Position numbers and translations under genes: made by a program. This document shows positions 16,777 through 25,512 of a stretch of 64,000 bases of DNA, piece by piece (the first letter of the stretch is position 1; every line of letters begins with the position of its first letter). Origin of the DNA: Chloroflexota bacterium. Lineage in GTDB: Bacteria; Chloroflexota; Anaerolineae; Anaerolineales; Villigracilaceae. Location: positions 1 to 64,000 of the forward strand of contig JAIOAQ010000006.1 in NCBI GenBank assembly GCA_019873735.1. The letters run 5' to 3'. The notes below the pieces were generated by a model. That model was not told where the DNA came from, ran no database searches, and was given only the letters and a program-made list of their open reading frames with translations.

Positions 16777-17561
16777 GCTTCAGACCTCATCAGCAAACGC
16801 CGCCGCCAGTTAATCAGCGGCGCAGCCAGTTTGCGCACATAGTATTTGGCCACAATCAACGAAAAGGGGCCGCCGCCATCACGGTAGTGAACACGCAGCA
16901 TTTCCGGCCAGCAGCGGTCGTCGGCCGCAATCGTCTTGCCGCGGGTGTGCAGGCGGAAATTAGCCCAGGTCTGCGGCACATAACGCACCTCAGCGCGCGC
17001 CGCCAGACGCACCCACAGGTCATAATCCATTGCAAAGTAAAAGGTGGGGTCAAGCGGCCCTACCTCCCGCCAGAGATCGGCCCGGAAAAAGGCCGCCTGC
17101 TGGGGAATATGCACATACCCTTGCCGCAAACGGCGATAGTCGGTCTGTGCAGCCGGGAAGCGGCCAATCACGCGCCCTTGCTCATCAATAAAGTTCGCAT
17201 CGCCGTACACCAGCCCCACCTCTGGGTGCGTTTGCAAAAATTCCACCGCCGCCGCTACCGCGCCCGGCAGATAGGTATCATCCGAATTGAGCCAGGCCAG
17301 CACCTGACCACGCGCCCGCGCGAAGCCCTTGTTGATGGCGTCGGTCTGGCCCTCATCCGGCTCGGACACCCACCACGTCAGGCGGGGAGCATATTTCTGG
17401 ATGATCTCCACACTCCCGTCGGTGGAGCCGCCATCCACCACAATATATTCCAATCGGGGATAATCCTGTCCCAACACAGACTGGATGGCGGCCTCTAAAA
17501 ACGGCGCCTGATTGAAAGACGGCGTGACGATGGAGACCAGCGGCAGTTCAGAACGGTTCAT
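16773..17561 (-). CDS. Family 2 glycosyltransferase
   Basis: A GT-A fold is evident: VSIVTPSFNQAPFL, the nucleotide-sugar region VDGGSTDGSVEII and the metal-binding LNSDD in place of DxD. The protein closely resembles the glycosyltransferase at 21497 (shared TPSFNQA, GGSTDGSV, AINKG and AWLNSDD segments), so the two are paralogues, probably adding successive sugars. The start at 17561 gives an ATGA overlap with the upstream sulfotransferase; an ATG at 17573 is the alternative and adds four residues. It is a cytoplasmic-face enzyme with no membrane helix. Confidence 0.88.
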   Translation of the reverse strand: MNRSELPLVSIVTPSFNQAPFLEAAIQSVLGQDYPRLEYIVVDGGSTDGSVEIIQKYAPRLTWWVSEPDEGQTDAINKGFARARGQVLAWLNSDDTYLPGAVAAAVEFLQTHPEVGLVYGDANFIDEQGRVIGRFPAAQTDYRRLRQGYVHIPQQAAFFRADLWREVGPLDPTFYFAMDYDLWVRLAARAEVRYVPQTWANFRLHTRGKTIAADDRCWPEMLRVHYRDGGGPFSLIVAKYYVRKLAAPLINWRRRLLMRSEA

Positions 17562-18493
17562 TCCGGACCCCATTCCTGGTCGGCGTAATAAAGGTGGGAC
17601 ACACTCTCGGTCATCTTCCGCACCCGATTCACCTCTTCAGGCGTCAGGCGTTTACGCCAATTATACAGGTTTGCGCGGCTGTCCAGGCGCACGGCATGGA
17701 CTCTGGAACGCGAGAGTTCTTTGGGATTGTCGGCGCTGCTGGCGCTCTCGATCCGGCGCTGGACGGGCGCGGTAAACTTGAGGCCAAGAAAAGCATACAG
17801 GTCGCGGAATCCCTCCACGGGGTTGACGGAAAGATCCTCGTGCCGCACCACGCGCAGGTTCGGCCGGGCAGGCCCGAGGTCGGCCACGAACCGATAAATC
17901 ATCCGCCAGAGCAGGCTGGCCTGGGCCACAATGTCATCCGCGGGCAGGTGTTCCATCTCTCGGCGATACGGTTCAAGGTGGTCGCGCATCAGACGGGACT
18001 GAGCAAGCAAGTCGCCAAAGTCAAACGGCCAGTTCAGCCGTTTGAGGCTGCTGGCAAAAGCAGCCGGATGCCGTACGGTGACGATCACCTGCGCTCCCAA
18101 TTTTTCGATAAACCAGGGGATGGAAAAGACGGCAAAAGGGTCTTTAAGCACCGGCCGCTGACGCAGCAGGCGGCCGCGCAGGAAAATGCCCAAATCGCGC
18201 CCCATGCGCAAGAAATCCTTACGCGAGCGCAGGGAGCGGATTTCGGCCATCAGGTGATAACGATAGGCCAGCAAGTCATGAAAGGCCGGCAGGGCTCCTT
18301 TTTCGGTCTCATCGCACAGGTAAAAGTACCAGTATGGCACAGCAGCACGAAAGACACCGGGACGGTGCAAGACGTTGAGCGGTTCGCTGATATAGGCTGT
18401 CTGGGAACCGGCGGCAACCATCTTGCCCACCCACGTGGTGCCGGTACGATGCGCGCCGGTAATCAGGATAGGGGATTTCGATTCGGGGTTCAT
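17558..18493 (-). CDS. Sulfotransferase
   Basis: This 311-residue protein opens with ILITGAHRTGTTWVGKM, a textbook 5'-phosphosulfate loop of PAPS-dependent sulfotransferases (Sulfotransfer_1/3 type). The 3'-phosphate-binding segment is VIVTVRHPAAFASSL. The C-terminal half contains VRHEDLSVNPVEGF, also typical. It lies inside the polysaccharide operon, overlapping the following glycosyltransferase gene by four bases and 15 bases after the membrane protein at 18509. Sulfation of the repeat unit or a glycolipid is inferred. Confidence 0.88.
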   Translation of the reverse strand: MNPESKSPILITGAHRTGTTWVGKMVAAGSQTAYISEPLNVLHRPGVFRAAVPYWYFYLCDETEKGALPAFHDLLAYRYHLMAEIRSLRSRKDFLRMGRDLGIFLRGRLLRQRPVLKDPFAVFSIPWFIEKLGAQVIVTVRHPAAFASSLKRLNWPFDFGDLLAQSRLMRDHLEPYRREMEHLPADDIVAQASLLWRMIYRFVADLGPARPNLRVVRHEDLSVNPVEGFRDLYAFLGLKFTAPVQRRIESASSADNPKELSRSRVHAVRLDSRANLYNWRKRLTPEEVNRVRKMTESVSHLYYADQEWGPE

Positions 18494-18508
18494 CCGGCCA
18501 TTCTCTCC

Positions 18509-19957
18509 TTAGGGATACGTCAGAAGCAGGTCGAGGCCATAAAATTCGGCAGCACAGCGGTTGACCCACTGGTTTTTGGTGCTGTATTCGCGAATGCCGG
18601 CAATGCTGTCCAGTTCTTCCACCGTGAGTTGGCGCGCGCCCTGCGCCACAGCCTGACGGATTTGCAGGTCACGCGCGTCCCAGGCGGCGGCGCGCCGCTG
18701 ATAGCGGCTTTCAAGCGCAAGCACTTGAGAGGTGACGCGCACGGTGTAGCCAAGGGCAAAAATCAGCACGATGACGGCCAGGGCGTTTGCCAGTTGCGCC
18801 CAGCCAGGCCAGTTTGCCAGCCGGTGACGGATGGCCTGGCCGATGGACAATCCCAGCGCAAGTGTGGCAGCGACAAGCACAAACTGCGCGCCGATGAGTG
18901 AACGTGCCCCTGGGTACGAACCCTGCCCGTAAACGCTGGGCGCCATCGCACAGACAATGAGCGCGTAGGCGCTGAGGATAGAAATGCCCGCAGCCAACCA
19001 TGTCCGACGTGCATCTCCCTCCTCCTTGTGCCCCAGCAGCCAACCCAGGGCAATCGCCAGGACGAGAGTCGCCACAGTGGGCAAGGGCATAGAGCGGGCA
19101 GAAAAGTACATAAAATCCCAGGCAAAGCGCAGGGAGCGCAGGAGAACTAAGGTCAAAGGCGGGGGCTCGCCGAAGACCCGCAAACGGAATTGATTCGCGG
19201 GGGCCAAAAAGACAACCAGCAGCGCCAGCAGGGAGGCCAGCAAACTTGCAAGCAGCACAGGAAGCAGGCGTTTACGGGTTTCAGGGCTGCCAAAGACAAA
19301 GAGCGCCGCCAGCGCCAGGCCCAACGCGCCAATCTGCATGGCCAGGGTCGTTTCAGAGAGGCCGCCGGCAACGAAGAAGCCAAAAGCGGCCAGCATTGAA
19401 ATGACGGCCGTGCCGCGGCGTCCACGGGGTGAATGATTCGCCTCGTTAAGCAGCAGCCAGGCCAGGTAACTGAAGAAGATAAGCGGCGTAAGGTAGGTGA
19501 TCAAGCCGGCGCGCCAGTACAAACTCTGGTAGCGGTTGGGCGCCTGCCAGAGGGTGAAAAAGATGCTCAAAGCGGCCAGCATGAAACCGGTCAGCGGTGG
19601 ACGCGGAAAACGCAGCCGGGCAGAGGCCTGAGAAAGGGCCAGCGTCAGCCCAATTGTCCAGAGCAGAATCGCCAGAGCGGGCAGATAGGAAATCGCCGAG
19701 CGCCCAAACCATTCACTCATGCCAACCAGGAACATGGTGGTGTAACGGTTCGAGGTGTGAATGTACCACCACCAGGCAGCCTGAAACAGGTTGTCGAATT
19801 TGAACAGGGTGCGGGTGAAACAATAGTCATCTGCCCCGTAGCGGGAGAAGAAGCCCAGGTACGCAAAAGCCGTCAGGCCGCCCGTCAGGCCCAAGGCCAA
19901 CAGAATTTGCGCAAGTAGATGATATTGCCTGCGAAGGAAGTCAAAGGTTCTTTGCAT
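18509..19957 (-). CDS. Polytopic membrane protein, DUF6056/GT-C-like
   Basis: This 482-residue protein has about 11 hydrophobic helices. After the first helix comes SRYGADDYCFTRTL; an acidic DD pair in the first extracytoplasmic loop is the position of the catalytic acid in GT-C lipid-sugar-dependent glycosyltransferases, and the overall look matches the DUF6056 group. A role in adding a sugar from a polyprenyl-phosphate donor on the outer face is plausible, since a polyprenyl-phosphate sugar synthase lies two genes upstream. It is separated from its neighbours by 7 and 15 bases. The assignment is structural inference, not a firm family match. Confidence 0.65.
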   Translation of the reverse strand: MQRTFDFLRRQYHLLAQILLALGLTGGLTAFAYLGFFSRYGADDYCFTRTLFKFDNLFQAAWWWYIHTSNRYTTMFLVGMSEWFGRSAISYLPALAILLWTIGLTLALSQASARLRFPRPPLTGFMLAALSIFFTLWQAPNRYQSLYWRAGLITYLTPLIFFSYLAWLLLNEANHSPRGRRGTAVISMLAAFGFFVAGGLSETTLAMQIGALGLALAALFVFGSPETRKRLLPVLLASLLASLLALLVVFLAPANQFRLRVFGEPPPLTLVLLRSLRFAWDFMYFSARSMPLPTVATLVLAIALGWLLGHKEEGDARRTWLAAGISILSAYALIVCAMAPSVYGQGSYPGARSLIGAQFVLVAATLALGLSIGQAIRHRLANWPGWAQLANALAVIVLIFALGYTVRVTSQVLALESRYQRRAAAWDARDLQIRQAVAQGARQLTVEELDSIAGIREYSTKNQWVNRCAAEFYGLDLLLTYP

Positions 19958-19964
19958 ACAGAGT

Positions 19965-20708
19965 CTACGTTTTGCTTGCCACCGCCGCCAGAATCATACC
20001 GGCCGCCGGCGGAGATTTTAATTCGCTTTCCAGATCGCGGTATGCCAGAGATTGAGACACCAGGGCCAGAAAAGGGGCCAAGAGATAAATGGAGCCGAAA
20101 TAGTCAATACGCAAACCGGCCATCTCCAACAGGAGACGCAGGGAATCGGCATCAAAACGGCTGATATGCTGTTCGCCGGCCATCTTGGGGGCCATATTCA
20201 ACCGATCCACCAGCCATTCGAGCAGCGGCCAAAGGCTGCGATAGTTGGGGGTGGTCACAAGCAGCCGCCCGCCAGGCCGCAAGAGACGCGCCGCCTCACG
20301 GATGACGTCTTGAGGTGCAGCAAGATGTTCGATCACTTCAGAAAGGAGAATCAGATCAAAACTTGCGTTGCAAAACGGCAAGGCTTCACCAATGCCCTGA
20401 ATGAGCAAGAAGTCTTGAGGGTAACTTGCACGAGCCTGCAGATCAGACAAACGTCCATGCACAAAAGTAAGCGCCTGGCGGCTAAGGTCGAGCGCCACCG
20501 GCACAACACCGGGGACAATTGCCTGCAAAAGGAGGTTGCCCGAGCCGCAGCCGATCTCCAACAAATGCGCGCCTGGCAAGACATATGGCCGCACCAGGCG
20601 GTCAATCATCATCAGTTTGCCGCCGTGCCAGAAACGCTGGACAGGATGCCCAGACTGCAAAGCGCGATACTGGTAATCGCCGGAAACGGCATGGTAATCG
20701 AAAGACAT
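19965..20708 (-). CDS. SAM-dependent methyltransferase
   Basis: This 247-residue class I methyltransferase has motif I LLEIGCGSGNLLL, motif II acid in PVALDLSRQAL, and motif IV LILLSEVIEHL, matching Methyltransf_11/UbiG-like small-molecule enzymes. LRPGGRLLVTTPNYRSL is the usual post-motif segment. In this operon it probably methylates a sugar or the glycan end; the target is not determined. Eight bases separate it from the upstream glycosyltransferase. Confidence 0.85.
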   Translation of the reverse strand: MSFDYHAVSGDYQYRALQSGHPVQRFWHGGKLMMIDRLVRPYVLPGAHLLEIGCGSGNLLLQAIVPGVVPVALDLSRQALTFVHGRLSDLQARASYPQDFLLIQGIGEALPFCNASFDLILLSEVIEHLAAPQDVIREAARLLRPGGRLLVTTPNYRSLWPLLEWLVDRLNMAPKMAGEQHISRFDADSLRLLLEMAGLRIDYFGSIYLLAPFLALVSQSLAYRDLESELKSPPAAGMILAAVASKT

Positions 20709-20716
20709 AAATCGTC

Positions 20717-21454
20717 CTACTTGTAACGGCCGCGCAGGTCATTCCAGCGCACACGGAAAAGATCGAGGAACATCTTGAGAGAATCGCGCACCAGGCGGAC
20801 GCGGCTATCGCGGCGGTAAGTCTCCGTCATTTGCACCGGCACAGGTTGAATCCTGAAACCAAACTTGCGCGCCAGATAGAGCATCTCCACATCAAAGCCG
20901 AAGCCGTCAATCGTCAGGCGGGGAAATATTTGCCCGGCAGCAGCGGCGGTAAAGGCCTTAAAGCCGCACTGTGTATCTGGCAGGCCGCGAAAAAGCAAAG
21001 CCTGAACCAGCCACGAGAAAATCTGCCCGGCAATAAAGCGCAAGCGGGGAACACCCTCAACGTGAGAACCGGCCAAAACGCGCGAGCCTATTGCCAGGTC
21101 GCTGCCGCTTTGCAAGGCCTGCAGGAAAATATCAATCGCCTCAAGGCGGTAAGGCAAATCGGCATCCATGAAAATAACAAAAGGAGCCTGGCTGGCCAAA
21201 ACGCCGCGGCGGATGGCATATCCCTTGCCAAAGTTGACCTCATTCACCAGCAGGCGCACAACCGCACCCGGCCCGGCATGCCAGGATTTAATGACCTCTG
21301 CTGTGCGGTCAGAACTGCCATCATCTACCACGATGATTTCATAATGCGCAAAGCGCGCGGCCAGGAAAGCATCCAGGCTGGCAAGCGTGCCTGCAATCAG
21401 GTTTTCTTCGTTAAAAGCAGGCAGGACAACGGAAACAACAAGCGACTTGTTCAT
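20717..21454 (-). CDS. Family 2 glycosyltransferase, dolichyl-phosphate glucose synthase-like
   Basis: Opening VVLPAFNEENLI, followed by IIVVDDGSSDRTAEV and the metal-binding FMDADLPY, places this protein with polyprenyl-phosphate sugar synthases (ALG5/DPM1-like, Glycos_transf_2). DTQCGFKAF and FDVEMLYLARKFG are characteristic of that subgroup. It would make a polyprenyl-phosphate hexose, the donor used by the GT-C type proteins at 18509 and 22425. I take the ATG at 21454; a TTG four codons upstream is possible. A TACAAT box lies about 20 bases before this start and may be an internal promoter. Confidence 0.85.
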   Translation of the reverse strand: MNKSLVVSVVLPAFNEENLIAGTLASLDAFLAARFAHYEIIVVDDGSSDRTAEVIKSWHAGPGAVVRLLVNEVNFGKGYAIRRGVLASQAPFVIFMDADLPYRLEAIDIFLQALQSGSDLAIGSRVLAGSHVEGVPRLRFIAGQIFSWLVQALLFRGLPDTQCGFKAFTAAAAGQIFPRLTIDGFGFDVEMLYLARKFGFRIQPVPVQMTETYRRDSRVRLVRDSLKMFLDLFRVRWNDLRGRYK

Positions 21455-21496
21455 AAGTGCGGACAAACCGGTCTATTGTAACGCAAAAATTCCCCG

Positions 21497-22417
21497 CTAC
21501 CGGCTCAAACGGGAGCGACGCCTGTTCAGGTAAGCCCGATGGACGGCGCGCAGCCCGGTCACGTGCAGGAGAGCAGAAATCAGGATGTTCAGACGCCTCA
21601 AAGCAACCGGCGGATGGATAAAAAAGGCGCTCAGCCAGGCCGCAAGAGCAGGCCAGGGACGGCCGCCGTCTAACAGGTAACGCGCGTTGACGCGGTGAGC
21701 CGAAGCGCGGGCGCGGCGGCCCAAAAGGGGAGCAAGTTGGGGCTGGGCGGCGGCCCAATCTAAAATGCGAAAGGCTTCGCGTCCGAATTCAACAGCAGAA
21801 GCGCGGTTTTTGGCCGCCGCATGATAACGCGCCGCAGCCCAGGTCTGCGCGACATGCACCAGAGAGCCCTGCAGCGCCATACGAATCCACAAATGGTGGT
21901 CGAGCAAAAAGTGATACGAGGGGTCAAGGCCGCCTGCCTGTTCAAAAGCCGCCCGGCGCATAAAAACCGCAGGCTGGCCAATGATTTCGAAGCAGAGCAA
22001 ATCGTCAAGCGTGAGCGGACGGTAAGAGAGATGATTGATGATCTGCCCATTTGCATCCACCGCCAGCATATTGCCGTATACCAGCACCGCCTCAGGGTTC
22101 TGCTCAAAGGCCTGAACGGCTGCACGGATTGCACCGGGCAGGTAATAATCGTCGGAGTTAAGCCAGGCAACGATCTCGCCGTGGGCGCGCTGCATTCCCT
22201 TGTTGATGGCCTCTGCCTGACCAGAATCTCTTTCCGAAACCCAATAGGTCAGGCGCGGGGCATACTTCTTAATGACGTCCACCGAGCCGTCGGTGGAGCC
22301 GCCGTCAATGACGATGTACTCCACATCTGCCCCATCCTGTTCCAGCACAGAACGAAGAGTCTGTTCCAGGTAAGCAGCCTGATTGAAAGAGGGGGTAACA
22401 ATTGAGACAAGCGGCAT
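21497..22417 (-). CDS. Family 2 glycosyltransferase
   Basis: This 306-residue GT-A enzyme has VSIVTPSFNQAAYL, IDGGSTDGSVDVI and AWLNSDDYYLPGA. It is a paralogue of the enzyme at 16773 but carries an extra C-terminal region of about 60 residues that is Arg-rich at the end. DHHLWIRMALQG is the usual acceptor-side helix. It is cytoplasmic, with a possible basic membrane-associating tail. Seven bases separate it from the GT-C gene upstream, so they are in one transcript. Confidence 0.88.
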   Translation of the reverse strand: MPLVSIVTPSFNQAAYLEQTLRSVLEQDGADVEYIVIDGGSTDGSVDVIKKYAPRLTYWVSERDSGQAEAINKGMQRAHGEIVAWLNSDDYYLPGAIRAAVQAFEQNPEAVLVYGNMLAVDANGQIINHLSYRPLTLDDLLCFEIIGQPAVFMRRAAFEQAGGLDPSYHFLLDHHLWIRMALQGSLVHVAQTWAAARYHAAAKNRASAVEFGREAFRILDWAAAQPQLAPLLGRRARASAHRVNARYLLDGGRPWPALAAWLSAFFIHPPVALRRLNILISALLHVTGLRAVHRAYLNRRRSRLSR

Positions 22418-22424
22418 GGCGGCC

Positions 22425-23909
22425 TCAGGGCTTCAAATCGTACAGCGCAAATCCCTCTCCTTGAACCACAAGGGGGTAGTCCTGGAGACGTTGCTTCAGG
22501 GCGGGTTGTTTGTCCAGTTGCCCAAAGGCTGTAATCAAGAAGTAGTCCTTGCCTGCCGTCCGGTCGGCAAACTCGGCCGCGGCATCCTTGCCGCCGCTGC
22601 GCACCTGTGAAAGTTCTGTGCTGAGCGGCCACAGTTCCACTTTACGCCAGCCATAGTACATCAACCGGTAGCCGTAATCCTGCGTCAGGGCAATGACATC
22701 TGCATCTGCGGGGATGGCTTCTCCAACCCTGGACCAGAACGCCGGCTCATGACGAAAATCTTCGGCCAGCAGGGTCGAACGCGCAGCCCAGGCCTGATAG
22801 CCCACCAGCGAGAGAATCAACCCCGCGCAGAGAATCTGCCAGCCGCGCCCCTGGGCTTTGACCCGTTCCAGCAAGGCGCCGGCAGCCGGCATAAGGCCAA
22901 GAGCCACCAGCGGCACCAGTTGAAGGTGATAGTAACTGTGTGTGTACATCTGGAAGGGCAAGGTCAGGCCATAGAGCAAATAGCCAAGCCAGGCGCCAAA
23001 CAGCAGCCAGCGCAGACGCGGCGGGGCCAGCACTACGCCCACCAGGCTAAAAAAGAGCAGCGTCAGCCCGAAGAGACTGCCCAGAAAGGCCAGCCAGCGG
23101 GCATAGAACTCGGGGCTGGCAATGAGTTTGATGAGCGCCACCGTCCAACTGAAAAAGTATTCGCTGGAACGTCCGGGGTGCCCCAAGACATAATAGCCAA
23201 AGGCCGGCAGAATCATCAGCCCAGACATGACCCACACCTGCTGCGATTTCCAAAAACGACGGCCCAAGCCAAAAAGCACAAGTGCCGCAGCCGCTCCGCC
23301 GACCAGAAAGGCAATGACAATCTTAACCAGCACCGCCAGGCCCAAAAAGAATCCGGCCAGCAGCGCCCAGCGCCAGGCTTTTGCATTGGTTTCTTCTGCC
23401 CAACGATACAGGAAGTAAATGCCGACGACAAATGCAGATGTCATCAACGGATCGGGCTGGAAGGAGCGGCTGGCCTGCACCGAGAAGGGCAAGATGAGGT
23501 AATAAGTCAAGCCGGCCAGTGCAGGCCAGGGCGAAAGGGCGCGGCGTCCCAGGTCAAAGAGCGCCAGTCCGCCCAACAGCCAGAAGACGGTCTGATAAAG
23601 GCGCGGGATCGCTACGTTCTCGCCGCCGGCAACGAGATAAGCAACAGCCACCAGGGACTCAATGATCGGCGGCTCATACTGTCCCACCGCGCGGCGGAAA
23701 GATGCGGCCAGTTCCACCTTTTGCGGCTCGGCATTGGGGAGCAGGTTGTAGTAAATGCTGCGCGCCACCAAAAAATTGCGCAGTTGGCGTGTGGCGTGAA
23801 AGTCAAGCGGGGGGTCGTCCAGGTCAAGCAGGCGCAACAATCCGCCCAGGGCAAGGAGGATGACCAGGACGAGCAACCAGGCACGAGGTCGGGGAGGAGC
23901 CGAAGTCAT
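22425..23909 (-). CDS. GT39/ArnT-type membrane glycosyltransferase
   Basis: This 494-residue protein has about 11-12 transmembrane helices. The first loop contains LDLDDPPLDFHATRQ, an acidic loop in the position of the PMT/ArnT catalytic Asp. Family members use polyprenyl-phosphate sugars on the outer face of the membrane. A C-terminal soluble domain of about 90 residues (from DADVIALTQDYGYRL) follows. Together with the donor synthase at 20717 it forms a plausible donor-and-transferase pair. Confidence 0.8.
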   Translation of the reverse strand: MTSAPPRPRAWLLVLVILLALGGLLRLLDLDDPPLDFHATRQLRNFLVARSIYYNLLPNAEPQKVELAASFRRAVGQYEPPIIESLVAVAYLVAGGENVAIPRLYQTVFWLLGGLALFDLGRRALSPWPALAGLTYYLILPFSVQASRSFQPDPLMTSAFVVGIYFLYRWAEETNAKAWRWALLAGFFLGLAVLVKIVIAFLVGGAAAALVLFGLGRRFWKSQQVWVMSGLMILPAFGYYVLGHPGRSSEYFFSWTVALIKLIASPEFYARWLAFLGSLFGLTLLFFSLVGVVLAPPRLRWLLFGAWLGYLLYGLTLPFQMYTHSYYHLQLVPLVALGLMPAAGALLERVKAQGRGWQILCAGLILSLVGYQAWAARSTLLAEDFRHEPAFWSRVGEAIPADADVIALTQDYGYRLMYYGWRKVELWPLSTELSQVRSGGKDAAAEFADRTAGKDYFLITAFGQLDKQPALKQRLQDYPLVVQGEGFALYDLKP

Positions 23910-23921
23910 GGGGAGTTAAAA

Positions 23922-24728
23922 TCAAAAGAGAGAGTCGTAATCCACTTTGGGGAAGACGGTCAGTTTGCCGCCGATGGTTGCATCCAGCACTTGACGCCCG
24001 GCTTTTTCATAGGCCTGGCGGGCCAGGCGGTAACCGATCTCGGAAGTCTCCAGGTCGGGCAGTTGCCAGCGGAAGCCTTTGCCGAAATAGCGTGGGTCGA
24101 AGTGATTGGGGTCAGCCCCATCAGAGACAACGGTCTTATTGGCCTCGCCCTTGCTGGTAAAGTTGTGGTCCACGCCAATCAGGATGACCTGCTCAAAACC
24201 CATGTAAAACGCCAGTTGCAGGGCCACATTGGTGACGGTGGCACCTTCCCAAACGCGGCGGGTCATATCGTAAGCGAAACGGGGGCCGGTGTAGGTTGTG
24301 TAGAGGAAAATGGTCTCGGGCGGCAGGCGCCGGAAGTGGCGGTTGGCGTGCCAGGCAATGAACTTGGGCATGGGCAGGGCGGCAATTTCATCCGCGCATT
24401 GCTCGATCACCAGGTCGTTGATGGAGACGAAATAGGTGGTATGAAAGCCCAGTTCCGGGAAGAGCAGGTAAATGCGGTTAAGGCCAAAGGTGTACTCTCC
24501 CCGCAGCCTGGTGAGGTCAGTTTGTTTCAAACTAGGGCCATTGCCAATGATAAAGCAGCGTTCCCCGCGGTGAATATTATAGAATTCTGCCATGCGGCTG
24601 CGGCTTCTGCGCCGCCAGGGGTGGAGGTAGGCATCTGGCACTTGCGGCAGGCGGCGGATAGCATCGTAGGCGTTTTTGGCGCTCTGAAGCAGGGGGGTGG
24701 GAAGGAGGGCGGCAAGTGTTTGTTTCAT
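23922..24728 (-). CDS. DUF115 / MptE-like protein, possible glycan-modifying transferase
   Basis: This 268-residue protein has GERCFIIGNGPSLKQTDL, the nucleotide-binding start of the DUF115 (MptE-like, PF01973) fold, and later VTNVALQLAFYMGF with ILIGVDHNF. In archaea the fold is a hydroxymethylpterin diphosphokinase. In bacteria it appears in flagellin Maf glycosyltransferases and in surface-glycan loci next to sialic-acid-like sugar genes. Here it sits between a GT-C gene and an SDR/2-hydroxyacid dehydrogenase pair, so a role in adding an acidic sugar is more likely than pterin synthesis. This is inference from context. Confidence 0.7.
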   Translation of the reverse strand: MKQTLAALLPTPLLQSAKNAYDAIRRLPQVPDAYLHPWRRRSRSRMAEFYNIHRGERCFIIGNGPSLKQTDLTRLRGEYTFGLNRIYLLFPELGFHTTYFVSINDLVIEQCADEIAALPMPKFIAWHANRHFRRLPPETIFLYTTYTGPRFAYDMTRRVWEGATVTNVALQLAFYMGFEQVILIGVDHNFTSKGEANKTVVSDGADPNHFDPRYFGKGFRWQLPDLETSEIGYRLARQAYEKAGRQVLDATIGGKLTVFPKVDYDSLF

Positions 24729-24753
24729 CGGTTTGAGGAATTAAACGTGGGCA

Positions 24754-25512
24754 TTATTCTGTGCTCAGCCTGGCAGTCGCGCCGCCATCTACAATCAGGG
24801 CCTGGCCGGTCATGAAAGAGGATTGCTCCTCATCGGCCAGGAAGTAAATGGCGTGGGCAATCTCTTCGGGACGGCCAATGCGGCCATTGACGGTCTTGCG
24901 GGCCAGGTTATCGAGGCGTTCCTGGATGTCACCGTGACCAACGTGACCCCGTCCCAGGCCGGCGCGCAGCATGGGCGTATCCACTGCGCCGGGCAGAATG
25001 GCGTTGACGCGGATATTATCTCTGGCAAACTCGATTGCCATGGCGCGCGTCAGCGCCAGCAGTCCGCCTTTGCTGGCTGCATAGGCGGCAATGTTGGCCG
25101 ATGTCTGGACGGCATGTACCGAGGAGACATTGACCACAGCCCCGCCACAGATTTTCAGAAGCGGGTAGGCCAGTTTGACTCCTAAGAAGACTGAACGCAG
25201 GTTAGAGGCCATGACGGCATCCCATTCCTCGACTGTGGTCTCAACCAGCGGCTTGGCAATTTGCAGGGCTGCGTTGTTGACCAGGGCGTTCAGGCAGGGC
25301 GCAAAGAGGCGTACCTGCTCAAAAATTGTCTCCATCTCCTTGGGTTCAGAGATATCGGCCTGGATGAAGCGGCCACTGGCAGGGAAATCTGCGCCAAACG
25401 GAGCGCGGTCCACGCCAATGACATGCCAGCCGCGGGCGGCAAACAGGGCGACGGTGGCGCGGCCGATTCCGCCCGCCGCGCCGGTGATGAGAAGCGTTTT
25501 GGATGTATTCAT
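24754..25512 (-). CDS. Classical short-chain dehydrogenase/reductase
   Basis: This 252-residue protein has the complete classical SDR set: TGAAGGIG cofactor loop, NNAA, catalytic Ser in NVSSVH, YAASKGG (Tyr and Lys), and a C-terminal GQALIVDGGATA block as in FabG-like enzymes. It probably acts on a sugar or hydroxy-acid precursor of the glycan, given the overlapping 2-hydroxyacid dehydrogenase gene. The ATG lies in an ATGA overlap with that gene. Confidence 0.88.
   Translation of the reverse strand: MNTSKTLLITGAAGGIGRATVALFAARGWHVIGVDRAPFGADFPASGRFIQADISEPKEMETIFEQVRLFAPCLNALVNNAALQIAKPLVETTVEEWDAVMASNLRSVFLGVKLAYPLLKICGGAVVNVSSVHAVQTSANIAAYAASKGGLLALTRAMAIEFARDNIRVNAILPGAVDTPMLRAGLGRGHVGHGDIQERLDNLARKTVNGRIGRPEEIAHAIYFLADEEQSSFMTGQALIVDGGATARLSTE

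Noticed and set aside
17594-18901. A 435-codon plus-strand ORF
   Set aside because: It lies antisense to the sulfotransferase and membrane-protein genes and has no family features.
22749-24815. A 688-codon plus-strand ORF across the GT-C and DUF115 genes
   Set aside because: It spans two well-supported minus-strand genes and is rich in Gln/Gly/Lys with no domain, so it is an antisense shadow.
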